Positions 45,428-54,192 of a stretch of DNA of 64,000 nt are shown here, in pieces. The stretch comes from an uncultured Muribaculaceae bacterium (GTDB lineage Bacteria; Bacteroidota; Bacteroidia; Bacteroidales; Muribaculaceae), in the NCBI GenBank assembly GCA_934675575.1, contig CAKUQQ010000001.1, positions 256,874-320,873 of the forward strand, given 5' to 3'. How positions within the stretch are numbered: position 1 is the first letter of the stretch; each line of letters starts with the position of its first letter. Made by a program: the position numbers and the translations under genes. Below the pieces are notes generated by a model. It saw only the letters and a program-made list of their open reading frames with translations. It searched no databases and was not told the origin of the DNA.

Positions 45428-46557
45428 TAGTTGCAAATGCGTTTGAGATAGTGCTTATATGTTTCCTTGGCGCTCGCCGTCCACTGATAATGGCCGTAAA
45501 ACAGTTCTATCAGCTTTTTGGGCAGAAAACGTTCCATGTTGCGCAATAGAATTATGTCGTATTTGCGGTGAAAGTTTATCCAGCAGCCGTTGCACTCTTT
45601 TGAGTATTTGCATTGTGTGGAGCATGATTGCGCAGAATTGAAGATTTCGTCAAGCGTGTTCTGGTGAATGTTGCCAAGCTTTACATCGAGATTCTGGCAC
45701 AACGGCACATCGCCATTTGAGTGTATCACCAGCTCGCTGAAAATGCTTTGGCAGCGTAGCTTCAGGTTGCCGTTACGCCACTCGTCATACAGTGCCACGA
45801 AATCATAGTTCTCCTCGGTGTTGTGAATGTTTGCAGGTATCTTTTGCAGATAGTTTTCCACATCGGCTGTGAGCAGCTCGGCTGTGGTGTCCATAAAATC
45901 CATTGTGCCATAAATGCCTATGCGCACGTCCACGTTATATTTCTTGGCAATGCCTATGACATGCTCCATGTCGGCAAAGCTGTTCCAAGGCGACAGGCAG
46001 AACATCAAAGAAATGGGGACTTCGTCTTTTAGAGTTTCAATCACCTCAATCACTTTGTCGTATCCGTCACGGCCACGCATGAATTTGTAGGTTTCTTTGT
46101 CACCGTCAAGCGACAGATACAAGTGCTTGGGGTGGAAACGCCTGACCACATCAACCACTTTTTGAGGCAAAAGGCAGTTTGAGAGCAAGGTGTAATTAGG
46201 GTGATTTCTCATGAACCACTCCATGATTGCGTAGGCTTCGGGGTGAAGCACAAATTCTCCGCCCTCAAGCCCTACCACGGTGTTTGGGGTAACGCACTTG
46301 CTCATCATGAGCGTTTTGATGTCGGAGAGAGAAAGGTTCTCTTGAGGCTTCTTCCATATAGAGCAGTGCTTGCAGCGCGACTGGCATCGTGTGGTGGAAT
46401 AAATCATGAGTGTGCTTAGCTTCTTGTGCCTGGGGCGTGAAATGTTGTTGAGATAGAGAAATCCGTTGTATAAGTAATCCTTAATGCTGTACATGTTTCT
46501 TTCAAAGCTTTTGTGCTTCTGCTTAATTAGATGCAAAAAGGCTTCGAAAGACTGCAT
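45427..46557 (-). CDS. Radical SAM/SPASM-type protein
   Basis: 376 residues from 46557, or 355 from the ATG at 46494 (MYSIKDY). The radical SAM cluster is TTRCQSRCKHCSIW (CxxxCxxC, about residue 58 of the longer form). GLEGGEF and LYLSLDG follow. The C-terminal SPASM-like region holds further cysteines (CQSIF, PLCQNLD, CSTQCKYSKECNGCW) for auxiliary Fe-S clusters. Such enzymes modify peptides or small molecules. No precursor peptide is visible nearby. The 46557 start is 6 bp from the preceding stop, which suggests an operon with the sigma fusion gene. It overlaps the oxidoreductase start (TAATG). Confidence 0.9.
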   Translation of the reverse strand: MQSFEAFLHLIKQKHKSFERNMYSIKDYLYNGFLYLNNISRPRHKKLSTLMIYSTTRCQSRCKHCSIWKKPQENLSLSDIKTLMMSKCVTPNTVVGLEGGEFVLHPEAYAIMEWFMRNHPNYTLLSNCLLPQKVVDVVRRFHPKHLYLSLDGDKETYKFMRGRDGYDKVIEVIETLKDEVPISLMFCLSPWNSFADMEHVIGIAKKYNVDVRIGIYGTMDFMDTTAELLTADVENYLQKIPANIHNTEENYDFVALYDEWRNGNLKLRCQSIFSELVIHSNGDVPLCQNLDVKLGNIHQNTLDEIFNSAQSCSTQCKYSKECNGCWINFHRKYDIILLRNMERFLPKKLIELFYGHYQWTASAKETYKHYLKRICN

Positions 46558-46563
46558 GTGCTT

Positions 46564-48276
46564 TCACCAGGTGTATCTTATTCCGAATGGAACGGTAACT
46601 GAGAATGGGTGTTCCGTCCAAATGGTGTGTGTGGAGCTTCTGTTGGGGATATACCAGTTAACCGTTGGCTCGGCATATATGCCCCAGTTGGTGTTGAGCT
46701 TGTATTGCAAGCCCGCGTTTGCGCTAACGCTCCATTGCACCGGTGGAGTGAAGTGCCACTTGCTGCTATATGGCACCGACGCGCCTGTCACATAACGCTC
46801 TTGCGTTTTGCCATAGAGTGGCATGTTTAGTGTGAAGCCTGCCGAAGAATATGCCTCCCACTTTTTGAGGTTGAGCCATTTGTGTGACACTTGCAGCGGA
46901 ATGCCCAGATAGTGGGCTTTTTGATATTTCTTGATGTAGTAGTTGCCCTCGCCTAAAGTGAATGTGGACTTCAGCAGCGAGTATTGCAAGCCTGTTGCGA
47001 TGCTCCAGCGGTTGCCAAGCATTTTTGTTGCCGACAGTGCAATTGTGATAGGCTTGTCGTGATGCTCATGCTCCACGATTTTTCCGCCACCATTGTTTGC
47101 GGCTATGTCAATCAGAGCAAGCGTGTCGGCAGGCGTGTTAGCATGTTTGTTTGAAATGAGATAATCGCGAAGTTCTCCCCAAGTTTCAAAATTCGTTGGG
47201 CCAATGATTGGACCGTCTGGCTCAGTGGTTCCGGAGGTGATGCTGTTAGCAATCAGCGCATACACATTCTGCGCCAAAGCTGGGCCTAATGAGCCTGCGG
47301 CGAGGAATTGCCATTTCGGTTTGTGGCGCTTGCCGGTGTTTTCCTCTGCCACATTTGCATTGCTTGCATTGGAGTCAATGTCCTGCGGTGGTGGCAGGGT
47401 TCCGGAGGGCGAAATTGTAGTGCTGTCATGCTTTTCGGTGGCAGCAAGTGCATTTTCAAGGGTTGAGCTGCTTGGCTCGCGCAAAGCGGTGGAGTCGCCG
47501 AAAGAAGAGGTAGCTGTTGTGTCGGGCTTGATTGGCGATGCTGGTAATGCTTGCGTTGAGGTTACCTTGACATAACAGGGTGGAACTGGTGTGCTGACAT
47601 CGGTGCTGGAGCTTTGCCGCATGTTGCCGCCGACGTTTTTGCGCTTGGATTTGTCGTCGTTGGCAAACTCCAGTGGCTTCTGTTCCTTATGTAAGAAGAA
47701 ATGCTTAATGAGCGGCAGGCTCATAATCGCAATGGCAATAATGGTGATTGTGCGCTTGTTGATGGCATGGCGCAACATGGCTTTGGCTCTTGCCAGCTGC
47801 GACGATGAGCTGTGTGGCTCTATGCCAAGCCTGTCGGCAATCTCTTTATGCGAAAAGCCCTCAAGGGACATGCGCAACACTTTGCCATATCCGGTAGGTA
47901 ACTTGTTGATTAGTTCCTGTATCTCTTTTTCGTTCAACGCAGAGTCGGCTGTGGGAACGTCGGTGGCTGTGATGTTGGCGTCAACGGCGGAAAATGAAAC
48001 AAACTTTATCTTGGAGTCACGCTCCACATGCTTTAGTGCCACGTTTCGTGTTATGGCAGTTATCCAGCTTTTGAATTTAGAGGCTTCACGAAGTTGGTCA
48101 AGAGAATAGTAGGCAAGGATAAAAGATTCTTGAACAAGGTCGTCGATGGTGGCGGCGTCGGCTTTGGTGATGCTGGCGCATATTTCCCTCATCAGAGGCG
48201 TGTATGTGTCATAAAGCATGCGCAAAGCACCTGTGTCACCAGTCTTTACTCGTTTCAGCAATCTTTCAATATCCAT
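46564..48276 (-). CDS. ECF sigma factor fused through a membrane helix to an outer-membrane beta-barrel
   Basis: 570 residues from the ATG at 48276 (MDIERLL). Residues 5-90 are sigma region 2 (DDLVQESFILAYY; FKSWITAITRNVALKH). Residues 113-172 are region 4 (LPTGYGKVLRMSLEGFSHKEIADRLG, then LARAKAMLR). A hydrophobic helix follows at about 176-195 (ITIIAIAIMSLPLI). Residues 196-318 are Ser/Thr/Pro-rich and probably disordered. Residues 320-570 look like an outer-membrane barrel (aromatic alternation, ending FGIRYTW with a terminal Trp). One uninterrupted frame encodes all this. Bacteroidales have dual membrane-spanning anti-sigma factors with helix-linker-barrel layout, but here the cytoplasmic end is the sigma factor itself and no anti-sigma domain is visible. 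First gene of the island operon, 77 bp after proB. Confidence 0.9.
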   Translation of the reverse strand: MDIERLLKRVKTGDTGALRMLYDTYTPLMREICASITKADAATIDDLVQESFILAYYSLDQLREASKFKSWITAITRNVALKHVERDSKIKFVSFSAVDANITATDVPTADSALNEKEIQELINKLPTGYGKVLRMSLEGFSHKEIADRLGIEPHSSSSQLARAKAMLRHAINKRTITIIAIAIMSLPLIKHFFLHKEQKPLEFANDDKSKRKNVGGNMRQSSSTDVSTPVPPCYVKVTSTQALPASPIKPDTTATSSFGDSTALREPSSSTLENALAATEKHDSTTISPSGTLPPPQDIDSNASNANVAEENTGKRHKPKWQFLAAGSLGPALAQNVYALIANSITSGTTEPDGPIIGPTNFETWGELRDYLISNKHANTPADTLALIDIAANNGGGKIVEHEHHDKPITIALSATKMLGNRWSIATGLQYSLLKSTFTLGEGNYYIKKYQKAHYLGIPLQVSHKWLNLKKWEAYSSAGFTLNMPLYGKTQERYVTGASVPYSSKWHFTPPVQWSVSANAGLQYKLNTNWGIYAEPTVNWYIPNRSSTHTIWTEHPFSVTVPFGIRYTW

Positions 48277-48353
48277 GTCGGCATAATAGGGTATATTATG
48301 CTTATGATATTGCCAGAAGCAAAAAGACTGCACGCGGTGCTTGTTAAAGAGTG

Positions 48354-49481
48354 TTAATCGCGGTGTGGCTGTTGGTTGCGCTCCACCCACATGTAGTCGT
48401 AATGCACCACAGGACGGCTGCCACGGTGACCTGCAGAGGCTGCCACTTTGGCGCTGCTGTAGGCGGTGCGTCCGTAGGCAAACGTTGTGCCGTCGGGGGC
48501 GGCTATGCCCACTATGTCGTTAGGCTCAAATGTGCCTGTCACGCTGTCTATTCCCACAGGCAGCAGGCTTGTGGCCTTTGCCGACGTGAGTGCCTCAAAA
48601 GCCCCTTGGTTGACGTGTATGGTTCCTTTGGCGAAGCCTTCGCTGTGGGCAATCCATTTTTTGACGGTTGATGTGGGTTTGCTTGAGCGGTGAAACACTG
48701 TGTAGGGCACTGTGCGCTGCTGGGCTATTATGTCGGTGAGAATGTTGTCGCGCTTGCCGTTGGCAATTATCACGTCAATTCCCTCGCCGGCCACCTTGAG
48801 CGCAATGCGAAACTTGGTGCGCATGCCACCGCGGCCAAACGATGATTTGCTGTCTTGGATTATGCTGCTGTCGTCGAGGTGCGCGGCACTGTCGATGTCG
48901 CGTATCACCTGTGTGTCAGGTGCTGACGGGTCGCCGTCATACACGCCGTCTATGTTGCTCAAAATCACGAGTGCCTGTGCCCCCATCATCGATGCAAGCA
49001 GTCCCGACAACTCATCGTTGTCGGTGAACATCAGTTCCGTGACCGAGATGGTGTCGTTTTCGTTGACTATGGGAATCACTCCGTGATCGAGCATCACTTC
49101 CATGCAATGCTTCTGGTTGAGGTAGTGGCCACGTGTGGCAAGGCTCTCCTTTGTGGTCAGTATTTGGCCGCACGTTATGCCGTGGTCGCAAAAAAAGTCG
49201 AAGTAGCGGTTGATGAGCTTGGCTTGACCCACCGATGAGTATAGCTGGCGTGCCGACACAGGGTCGAGGTTGCCCTTTATGGTGCCGCGCATTAGGCCGC
49301 GTCCGGCAGCCATTGCGCCCGACGACACCATCATCACTTCCAACCCGCGGTTGTGAAGTTCGGCCACTTGGTCCACTAAGTCCGACATGCGCGTAATGTT
49401 GAGCGTGCCGTCGGGGCGGGTCAGCACATTGCTGCCTATTTTTACGATAATCCGCTTGTAGTTTGTTTGTGTCACAGTCAT
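48354..49481 (-). CDS. proB: Glutamate 5-kinase
   Basis: 375 residues from the ATG at 49481 (MTVTQT). Amino-acid kinase fold with IIVKIGSNVLT, MMVSSGAMAAGRG, VNENDTISV and NDELSGLLASMM. A PUA domain forms the C-terminal ~100 residues (KGTIHVNQGAFEAL...). It phosphorylates glutamate as the first step of proline synthesis and is feedback-inhibited by proline. proA, normally next, is about 10 kb downstream beyond the island. The in-frame ATG at 49532 would add 17 residues with no family match. Confidence 0.97.
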   Translation of the reverse strand: MTVTQTNYKRIIVKIGSNVLTRPDGTLNITRMSDLVDQVAELHNRGLEVMMVSSGAMAAGRGLMRGTIKGNLDPVSARQLYSSVGQAKLINRYFDFFCDHGITCGQILTTKESLATRGHYLNQKHCMEVMLDHGVIPIVNENDTISVTELMFTDNDELSGLLASMMGAQALVILSNIDGVYDGDPSAPDTQVIRDIDSAAHLDDSSIIQDSKSSFGRGGMRTKFRIALKVAGEGIDVIIANGKRDNILTDIIAQQRTVPYTVFHRSSKPTSTVKKWIAHSEGFAKGTIHVNQGAFEALTSAKATSLLPVGIDSVTGTFEPNDIVGIAAPDGTTFAYGRTAYSSAKVAASAGHRGSRPVVHYDYMWVERNQQPHRD

Positions 49482-49639
49482 TGTGCAACTTATGTTTTTT
49501 CCCAATGTTGCAAAATTAATCAAATCTTTCATAATGCGTCAAAAAACGAGGCGGCGCATGGCTTATGGGCGGCAACAAAAGGTGTTCTTCGGAAATTTTG
49601 TACTAACTTTGCCGTCAGAAAAATAAATTTGTGATACTC

Positions 49640-50245
49640 ATGAGTTTCGTAGATAACTGTAACAAAATTTTTGACGAGGCGATAGCTCTCTATCATGTGA
49701 CCGACGATGTAGATGCCACTATGCGCAACCCCTATGCCGACGGCACCATAGAGCACGACCTGTTTGTCAAAAACTGGATTGACACGGTGCAGTGGCATCT
49801 TGAGGACTTGATACGCGACCCAGAAATAGACCCGGTGGAGGCTCTTGCCCTGAAACGCCGTATCGACAAGTCGAACCAAGACCGCACCGACCTTGTTGAG
49901 AAAATTGATAGTTATTTCAGAACTAAATATGCCGATGTCGAGCCGCTTGCCGACGCAAAAATCAACACAGAGAGTCCGGCTTGGGCAATAGACCGTCTGT
50001 CGATACTCGCTCTCAAGATATATCACATGAGAGAGCAGGTGGAGCGCGCCGATGCCACTCCGCAGCATGTGGCTACCTGCAAGGCCAAGCTCGATGTGCT
50101 GCTTGAGCAGCGCAAAGACTTGTCGCTGTCGATAGAGCAGCTTCTCGACGACATAGCTGCCGGGCGCAAATACATGAAGGTGTATCGCCAGATGAAGATG
50201 TATAACGACCCGTCAACCAATCCGGTGTTTTATGGCAAAAAATAA
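49640..50245 (+). CDS. DUF4254 protein
   Basis: 201 residues from the ATG at 49640. Entirely helical, with DGTIEHDLFVKNWIDTVQWHLEDLIRDP and a conserved IDKSNQDRTDLVEKID segment typical of DUF4254. The function is unknown. It overlaps the downstream GT9 glycosyltransferase by 14 bp, a pairing seen in Bacteroidetes, so a role in lipopolysaccharide core assembly is plausible but not shown. A TAACTTTG box lies about 28 nt upstream of the start. Confidence 0.87.
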   Translation: MSFVDNCNKIFDEAIALYHVTDDVDATMRNPYADGTIEHDLFVKNWIDTVQWHLEDLIRDPEIDPVEALALKRRIDKSNQDRTDLVEKIDSYFRTKYADVEPLADAKINTESPAWAIDRLSILALKIYHMREQVERADATPQHVATCKAKLDVLLEQRKDLSLSIEQLLDDIAAGRKYMKVYRQMKMYNDPSTNPVFYGKK

Positions 50246-51287
50246 CGGGCACTTCAGCAGTGTGCTTGTTACGCGGTTTTCGGCTCTTGGCGATGTGGCC
50301 ATAGCTGTGCCGGTGTTGTATGACGTGTGCAGGCTTCAGCCCGGCACACGCTTTGTGTTTGTGACACGCAGTGCTTTTGTGTCGATATTTGTCAATGCTC
50401 CTGCCAATCTTGAGGTGGTGGGTGTGGATTTGAACAACTACAAGGGCATGGCAGGATTGTGGCGCTTGGCTTCGCAGCTACGCAGCCGCTACGGCACAGA
50501 TGCCTATGCCGACCTGCACAGTGTGCTGCGCACATGGGTCATAGGAGCTTATATGAGGCTGCACGGTGTGAAGACTGCGGTGATTGACAAAGGGCGCGGC
50601 GAGAAAAAAGCACTCGTGAGCGGAAAAATCAAGCGGCAACTAACTCCCACAGCCACGCGCTATGCCAATGTGTTTGCTGCTCTGGGGCTGAATTACGATG
50701 AGGCCTTCACATCGGTGTTTGACCATAAACCGGCAGCTGCTAAACGGTTGTTTCCTTTCGCCAAGGCCGAGGGGCAACGCTGGGTGGCTGTGGCTCCATT
50801 TTCGCAGCACCAAGGAAAGAACTATCCGCTTGACATGATGGAGCTGGTGGTTGAGGCTCTTGTGGAGCTGCCGGGAGTGGCAGTGTTTTTGTTTGGCGGT
50901 GGCAAGCGCGAGGCCGCTCTGCTGCGTGGCATAGTGGGCAGACATCAGCACAATGTGTTTTCGGTGGCCGACATAAAGCACGATTTCAGTCAGGAGCTGG
51001 CTTTTATGAGCGAGTGCGATGCGATGGTGTCGATGGACTCGGCCAACATGCACTTGGCTTCGCTTGTGGGATTGCCGGTGGTGTCGGTGTGGGGTGCCAC
51101 TCACCCATATTGCGGCTTTATGGGGTGGAAACAAAGCCTCGACAATGCTGTGCAACGCACTGATATTGATTGCCGTCCGTGCTCGGTGTTTGGCCAAAAG
51201 CCTTGCCGCTATGCCGATTATCGCTGCATGACAGGCATTGAGCCACAAGTGATAATTGAAAAAGTGAAAAAAATATTGCAACTATGA
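50232..51287 (+). CDS. Glycosyltransferase family 9 (heptosyltransferase-like)
   Basis: 351 residues, GT-B fold. VLVTRFSALGDVAIAVPVL at residues 11-29 is the GT9 acceptor-domain signature; VAVAPFSQHQGKNYPLDMM and MSECDAMVSMDSANMHLASLVGLPVVSVWGATHP form the nucleotide-sugar domain. Such enzymes add heptose or related sugars to lipid A core on the cytoplasmic face. Here between DUF4254 (14-bp overlap) and an epimerase (4-bp overlap), forming a three-gene envelope operon. Confidence 0.93.
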   Translation: MAKNNGHFSSVLVTRFSALGDVAIAVPVLYDVCRLQPGTRFVFVTRSAFVSIFVNAPANLEVVGVDLNNYKGMAGLWRLASQLRSRYGTDAYADLHSVLRTWVIGAYMRLHGVKTAVIDKGRGEKKALVSGKIKRQLTPTATRYANVFAALGLNYDEAFTSVFDHKPAAAKRLFPFAKAEGQRWVAVAPFSQHQGKNYPLDMMELVVEALVELPGVAVFLFGGGKREAALLRGIVGRHQHNVFSVADIKHDFSQELAFMSECDAMVSMDSANMHLASLVGLPVVSVWGATHPYCGFMGWKQSLDNAVQRTDIDCRPCSVFGQKPCRYADYRCMTGIEPQVIIEKVKKILQL

Positions 51288-52294
51288 GCAAAAAGATATT
51301 GATAACCGGGGCTGGTGGCTTCATAGGCGGATATTTGGTGGCAGAAGCTCTGAAACGAGGCTTCGAGACATGGGCTGCCGTGCGCTCCACCACAAGCAGG
51401 GAGTTTCTGACCGATGAGCGCATACATTTCATAGAACTTGACTTTTCTGACTCCGACAAGCTGGAGGAGCAGTTGCGGCAAACTGTTGCCGAAAACGGTG
51501 CATGGCACTATGTGGTGCATAACCTTGGTGCCACAAAGGCTGCTAATTATCAGACGTTTCGTAACGTTAACTATGGCTATTTGCGCGCCTTGGTTGACGC
51601 TCTCACCGAGATAGGCGCAGTGCCCGAACGCTTTCTGCTTATGAGCAGCTTGAGCGTGATGGGTATGGGTGACGAGAAGCAATACACACCATTTCGCGCA
51701 ACCGACGCTCCGCACCCAAACACACGCTATGGCATGTCGAAACTTCAGGCGGAGACCTTTTTGCAGATGCACCCCGACTTTCCGTCGGTAATCTTTCGCT
51801 GCACTGGGGTTTATGGCCCTCACGAGCGTGATTACTATTTGATGATAAAGTCGATAAGCAAGGGGTTTGATTTCAGTGTGGGGTTCAAAAAACAAATGCT
51901 CACATTCTTGTATGTGGAGGACTTGGCGCGCGGAGTGATGGACGCTCTTGAAAAAGCGCAGCTTCATAAGGTGTATGTGATGAGTGGCGACGGAAGCTAC
52001 ACGCAAAAGCAATTCCGCAAGATTGTGGCAAGAGAGCTTGGCAAGAAATTTGTGGTGCCCATAGTGTGCCCCATCTGGCTGCTGTGGCTTGTGTGCCGCA
52101 TAGGCTCCATATATAGCAAGTTGACACTAAAGACGGTTACGCTCAATGCCGACAAGTTTAAGATTTTGAAGCAACGCAACTGGCTTTGCGACACATCTGA
52201 AGCCAAGGCCGACTTTGGCTTTGAGCCGCGGTTCGACCTCGAAAGCGGCATTCACAGGGCTGTGGAGTGGTACAAGCAGGCAGGTTGGCTGTGA
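51284..52294 (+). CDS. NAD-dependent epimerase/dehydratase (extended SDR)
   Basis: 336 residues. GxxGxxG nucleotide site ILITGAGGFIGGYL at residues 5-18, catalytic YGMSKLQAE (YxxxK) near 148, and SSLSVMG as the active-site serine segment. Extended SDR enzymes modify nucleotide sugars, or act as 3-beta-hydroxysteroid dehydrogenase-like proteins. A stretch near the C-terminus (ICPIWLLWLVCRIGSIY) is hydrophobic enough for membrane association. Overlap ATGA with the GT9 gene supports coupling. Confidence 0.9.
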   Translation: MSKKILITGAGGFIGGYLVAEALKRGFETWAAVRSTTSREFLTDERIHFIELDFSDSDKLEEQLRQTVAENGAWHYVVHNLGATKAANYQTFRNVNYGYLRALVDALTEIGAVPERFLLMSSLSVMGMGDEKQYTPFRATDAPHPNTRYGMSKLQAETFLQMHPDFPSVIFRCTGVYGPHERDYYLMIKSISKGFDFSVGFKKQMLTFLYVEDLARGVMDALEKAQLHKVYVMSGDGSYTQKQFRKIVARELGKKFVVPIVCPIWLLWLVCRIGSIYSKLTLKTVTLNADKFKILKQRNWLCDTSEAKADFGFEPRFDLESGIHRAVEWYKQAGWL

Positions 52295-52310
52295 AATGCA
52301 CCAAATAAGG

Positions 52311-52853
52311 CTAAATAGACGAATTTTTGAGCAGCTTGGCCAATTGCCGGGCTGTTTCGTTTATCTCCTCCACACTCTCAAGGCGTGTGGAGTCGAATCG
52401 CAGCATGGCCTTGGAGTAGAATGGCTCGCGCTCTTCAAGTCCACGAGTCACCGTGTCGAGTATTTCAGCGTCGGGCTTATCTTTGATTAGCGGCCTCTTG
52501 GCTTTCTGCTCCGGCAAGCACAAACGCGATGTGATGCGCTGTGGCGTGGTGGTGAGCCAAATGGTGAGCCCGGCATTGTTCATGAGCTGCATGTTGCCCT
52601 CAAAGCACGGTGTGCCGCCTCCGCACGCAATCACGGCATCGCTTGTGGCAGCCACCTCGCACAAGGCTTGCTGCTCAATTTCGCGGAACTTCCGCACTCC
52701 GGCTTTTGCAAAAATCGTGTTGATTGTGGTTTCGTATTTCTCCTCTATATAATCGTCGAGGTCGAGAAATTGAATTCCGAGCCAAGTGGCAAGGGCTTTG
52801 CCGAGCGTGGATTTTCCGCTGCCCATGTAGCCGATTAGAAAAACAGGTCTCAT
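52311..52853 (-). CDS. aroK: Shikimate kinase
   Basis: 180 residues. P-loop FLIGYMGSGKSTLGKALA at 5-22, DLDDYIEE for shikimate and magnesium binding, FREIE (RxxE), VIACGGGTPC and the lid arginine in EQKAKRPLI. It phosphorylates shikimate in the aromatic amino-acid pathway. Convergent with the epimerase and divergent from RNase H. A TACTTTTG -7-like box sits about 30 bp upstream on the minus strand. Confidence 0.97.
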   Translation of the reverse strand: MRPVFLIGYMGSGKSTLGKALATWLGIQFLDLDDYIEEKYETTINTIFAKAGVRKFREIEQQALCEVAATSDAVIACGGGTPCFEGNMQLMNNAGLTIWLTTTPQRITSRLCLPEQKAKRPLIKDKPDAEILDTVTRGLEEREPFYSKAMLRFDSTRLESVEEINETARQLAKLLKNSSI

Positions 52854-52933
52854 CGTTTGATTTTCAGTGTTGATGTCACAAAAGTAGTAAAAAAATCGTA
52901 ACTTTGTTGAAACAACAAATCACTGCGACACTT

Positions 52934-53569
52934 ATGGCAAACAGAAACAAATGGTATGTGGTGTGGGTAGGCACGGAGCCGGGCATTTGCGAGTCGTGGG
53001 CCGAGTGTGAGGCTCGCGTCAAGAATTTTCCCGGAGCCATCTACAAGTCATATCATTCGCGTGAAGAAGCCATTATGGCCTATCGCGGCAAGCCCGATTT
53101 CGGCTTGCTGAAGGCTATAGCCAAAGGTCCGTCGGTCACGGTGAACTATGCTGCAATTCCGGAGATAATCCCCGGCAGCATTGCCGTTGACGCGGCATGC
53201 AGTGGCAATCCCGGCATAATGGAGTATAGAGGCGTTGACATATTTTCGGGCAAGGAGATTTTTCATCAAGGTCCGTTCGGCGACGGCACAAACAACATAG
53301 GCGAGTTTCTTGCCATTGTGCATGCTTTGGCCATGTTTGCCAAAACAGGCAGTAACACGGCCATCTATAGCGACAGCCGCACCGCCCAGGCGTGGGTGCG
53401 CGACCGTGTGTGCCGCACCAAGGTTGCGCCCACGCCGGCCAATGCCAATTTGCTTGCCATACTTAAACGCGCCGAGACTTGGGTGCAAACCCACACTTGG
53501 AGCAATCCCATCATCAAGTGGCAAACCGAGAAGTGGGGCGAGATTCCTGCCGACTTTGGACGCAAATGA
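52934..53569 (+). CDS. rnhA: Ribonuclease H with viroplasmin-like N-terminus
   Basis: 211 residues from the ATG at 52934. Residues 1-50 are the RNase H1 N-terminal hybrid-binding (viroplasmin/Cauli_VI) domain with WYVVWVG, GICESWAECEARVKNFPGA and YKSYHSREEA. Residues about 75-205 are the RNase H fold with catalytic acids in IAVDAAC, IGEFLAIV and IYSDSRTA, plus a final acidic residue near the end. It degrades RNA in RNA-DNA hybrids. The catalytic domain is of the Bacteroidetes type, whose first motif reads AVDAAC rather than YTDGSC. A TAACTTTG box precedes it. Confidence 0.9.
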   Translation: MANRNKWYVVWVGTEPGICESWAECEARVKNFPGAIYKSYHSREEAIMAYRGKPDFGLLKAIAKGPSVTVNYAAIPEIIPGSIAVDAACSGNPGIMEYRGVDIFSGKEIFHQGPFGDGTNNIGEFLAIVHALAMFAKTGSNTAIYSDSRTAQAWVRDRVCRTKVAPTPANANLLAILKRAETWVQTHTWSNPIIKWQTEKWGEIPADFGRK

Positions 53570-53624
53570 GCTGCAGTGACTGCGTGGGCAAAAATGAGTG
53601 GAATGGAAAATTTTAATTTGAGCA

Positions 53625-54149
53625 ATGAAATACCGAAGTGAAGATGATAAATGCTATGGAGTGACCGGTATGGTGCTGGGTTTGGCGATTTTTGACGCCA
53701 ACGACCTCTTTACTGGAATTTCTATTGACGGTGATAGCGATAGCAATTGCATAAGTTTCACCCCCGATTTCTATTTCAGGGGCAATCCACGCTTGTCGGC
53801 CAAGGACTCATGGCAATGTCTATATTCTCACTATCAAATATCTATGGGACTGGTCATATCCAATGTGTTGTGCCGCAAAATGCTGCTTGACCACGGTGTG
53901 CTCGACGCCAAGACGCGCAAGGCACTGCTCGACGTGATGTGTGAGGAGGGCAAGGAGACTTGCCAGCTTGAGCGCGACGAAGTGGAGCAGGTGTTTGACA
54001 AGTCCTATTCCTATTTGATGCGCATCTTCTCAAATTCGGCATTGGCCAAGCCAATACGCCAATTTGCCGCACGGCTCAAGGAAAAGCGCACACTCACAAG
54101 CGGCGAGGCTCTTGACTTGCTTGATGAGTTGAACATAAAATTTGGCTAA
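53625..54149 (+). CDS. Conserved hypothetical protein
   Basis: 174 residues, soluble, no signal peptide or membrane segment. The N-terminal half is beta-like (DDKCYGVTGMVLGLAIFDA...LFTGISIDGD), the C-terminal half helical with an acidic/basic pattern (KTRKALLDVMCEEGKETC; FDKSYSYLMRIF). I have a vague sense of conserved Bacteroidales proteins of this size but cannot name a family. It follows RNase H by 55 bp and precedes the GT4 gene by 43 bp on the same strand, so cotranscription is likely. Confidence 0.75.
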   Translation: MKYRSEDDKCYGVTGMVLGLAIFDANDLFTGISIDGDSDSNCISFTPDFYFRGNPRLSAKDSWQCLYSHYQISMGLVISNVLCRKMLLDHGVLDAKTRKALLDVMCEEGKETCQLERDEVEQVFDKSYSYLMRIFSNSALAKPIRQFAARLKEKRTLTSGEALDLLDELNIKFG

Positions 54150-54192
54150 ATAACCCACAGGCACATTCATTCATTACCCAATCAGATAGCTT

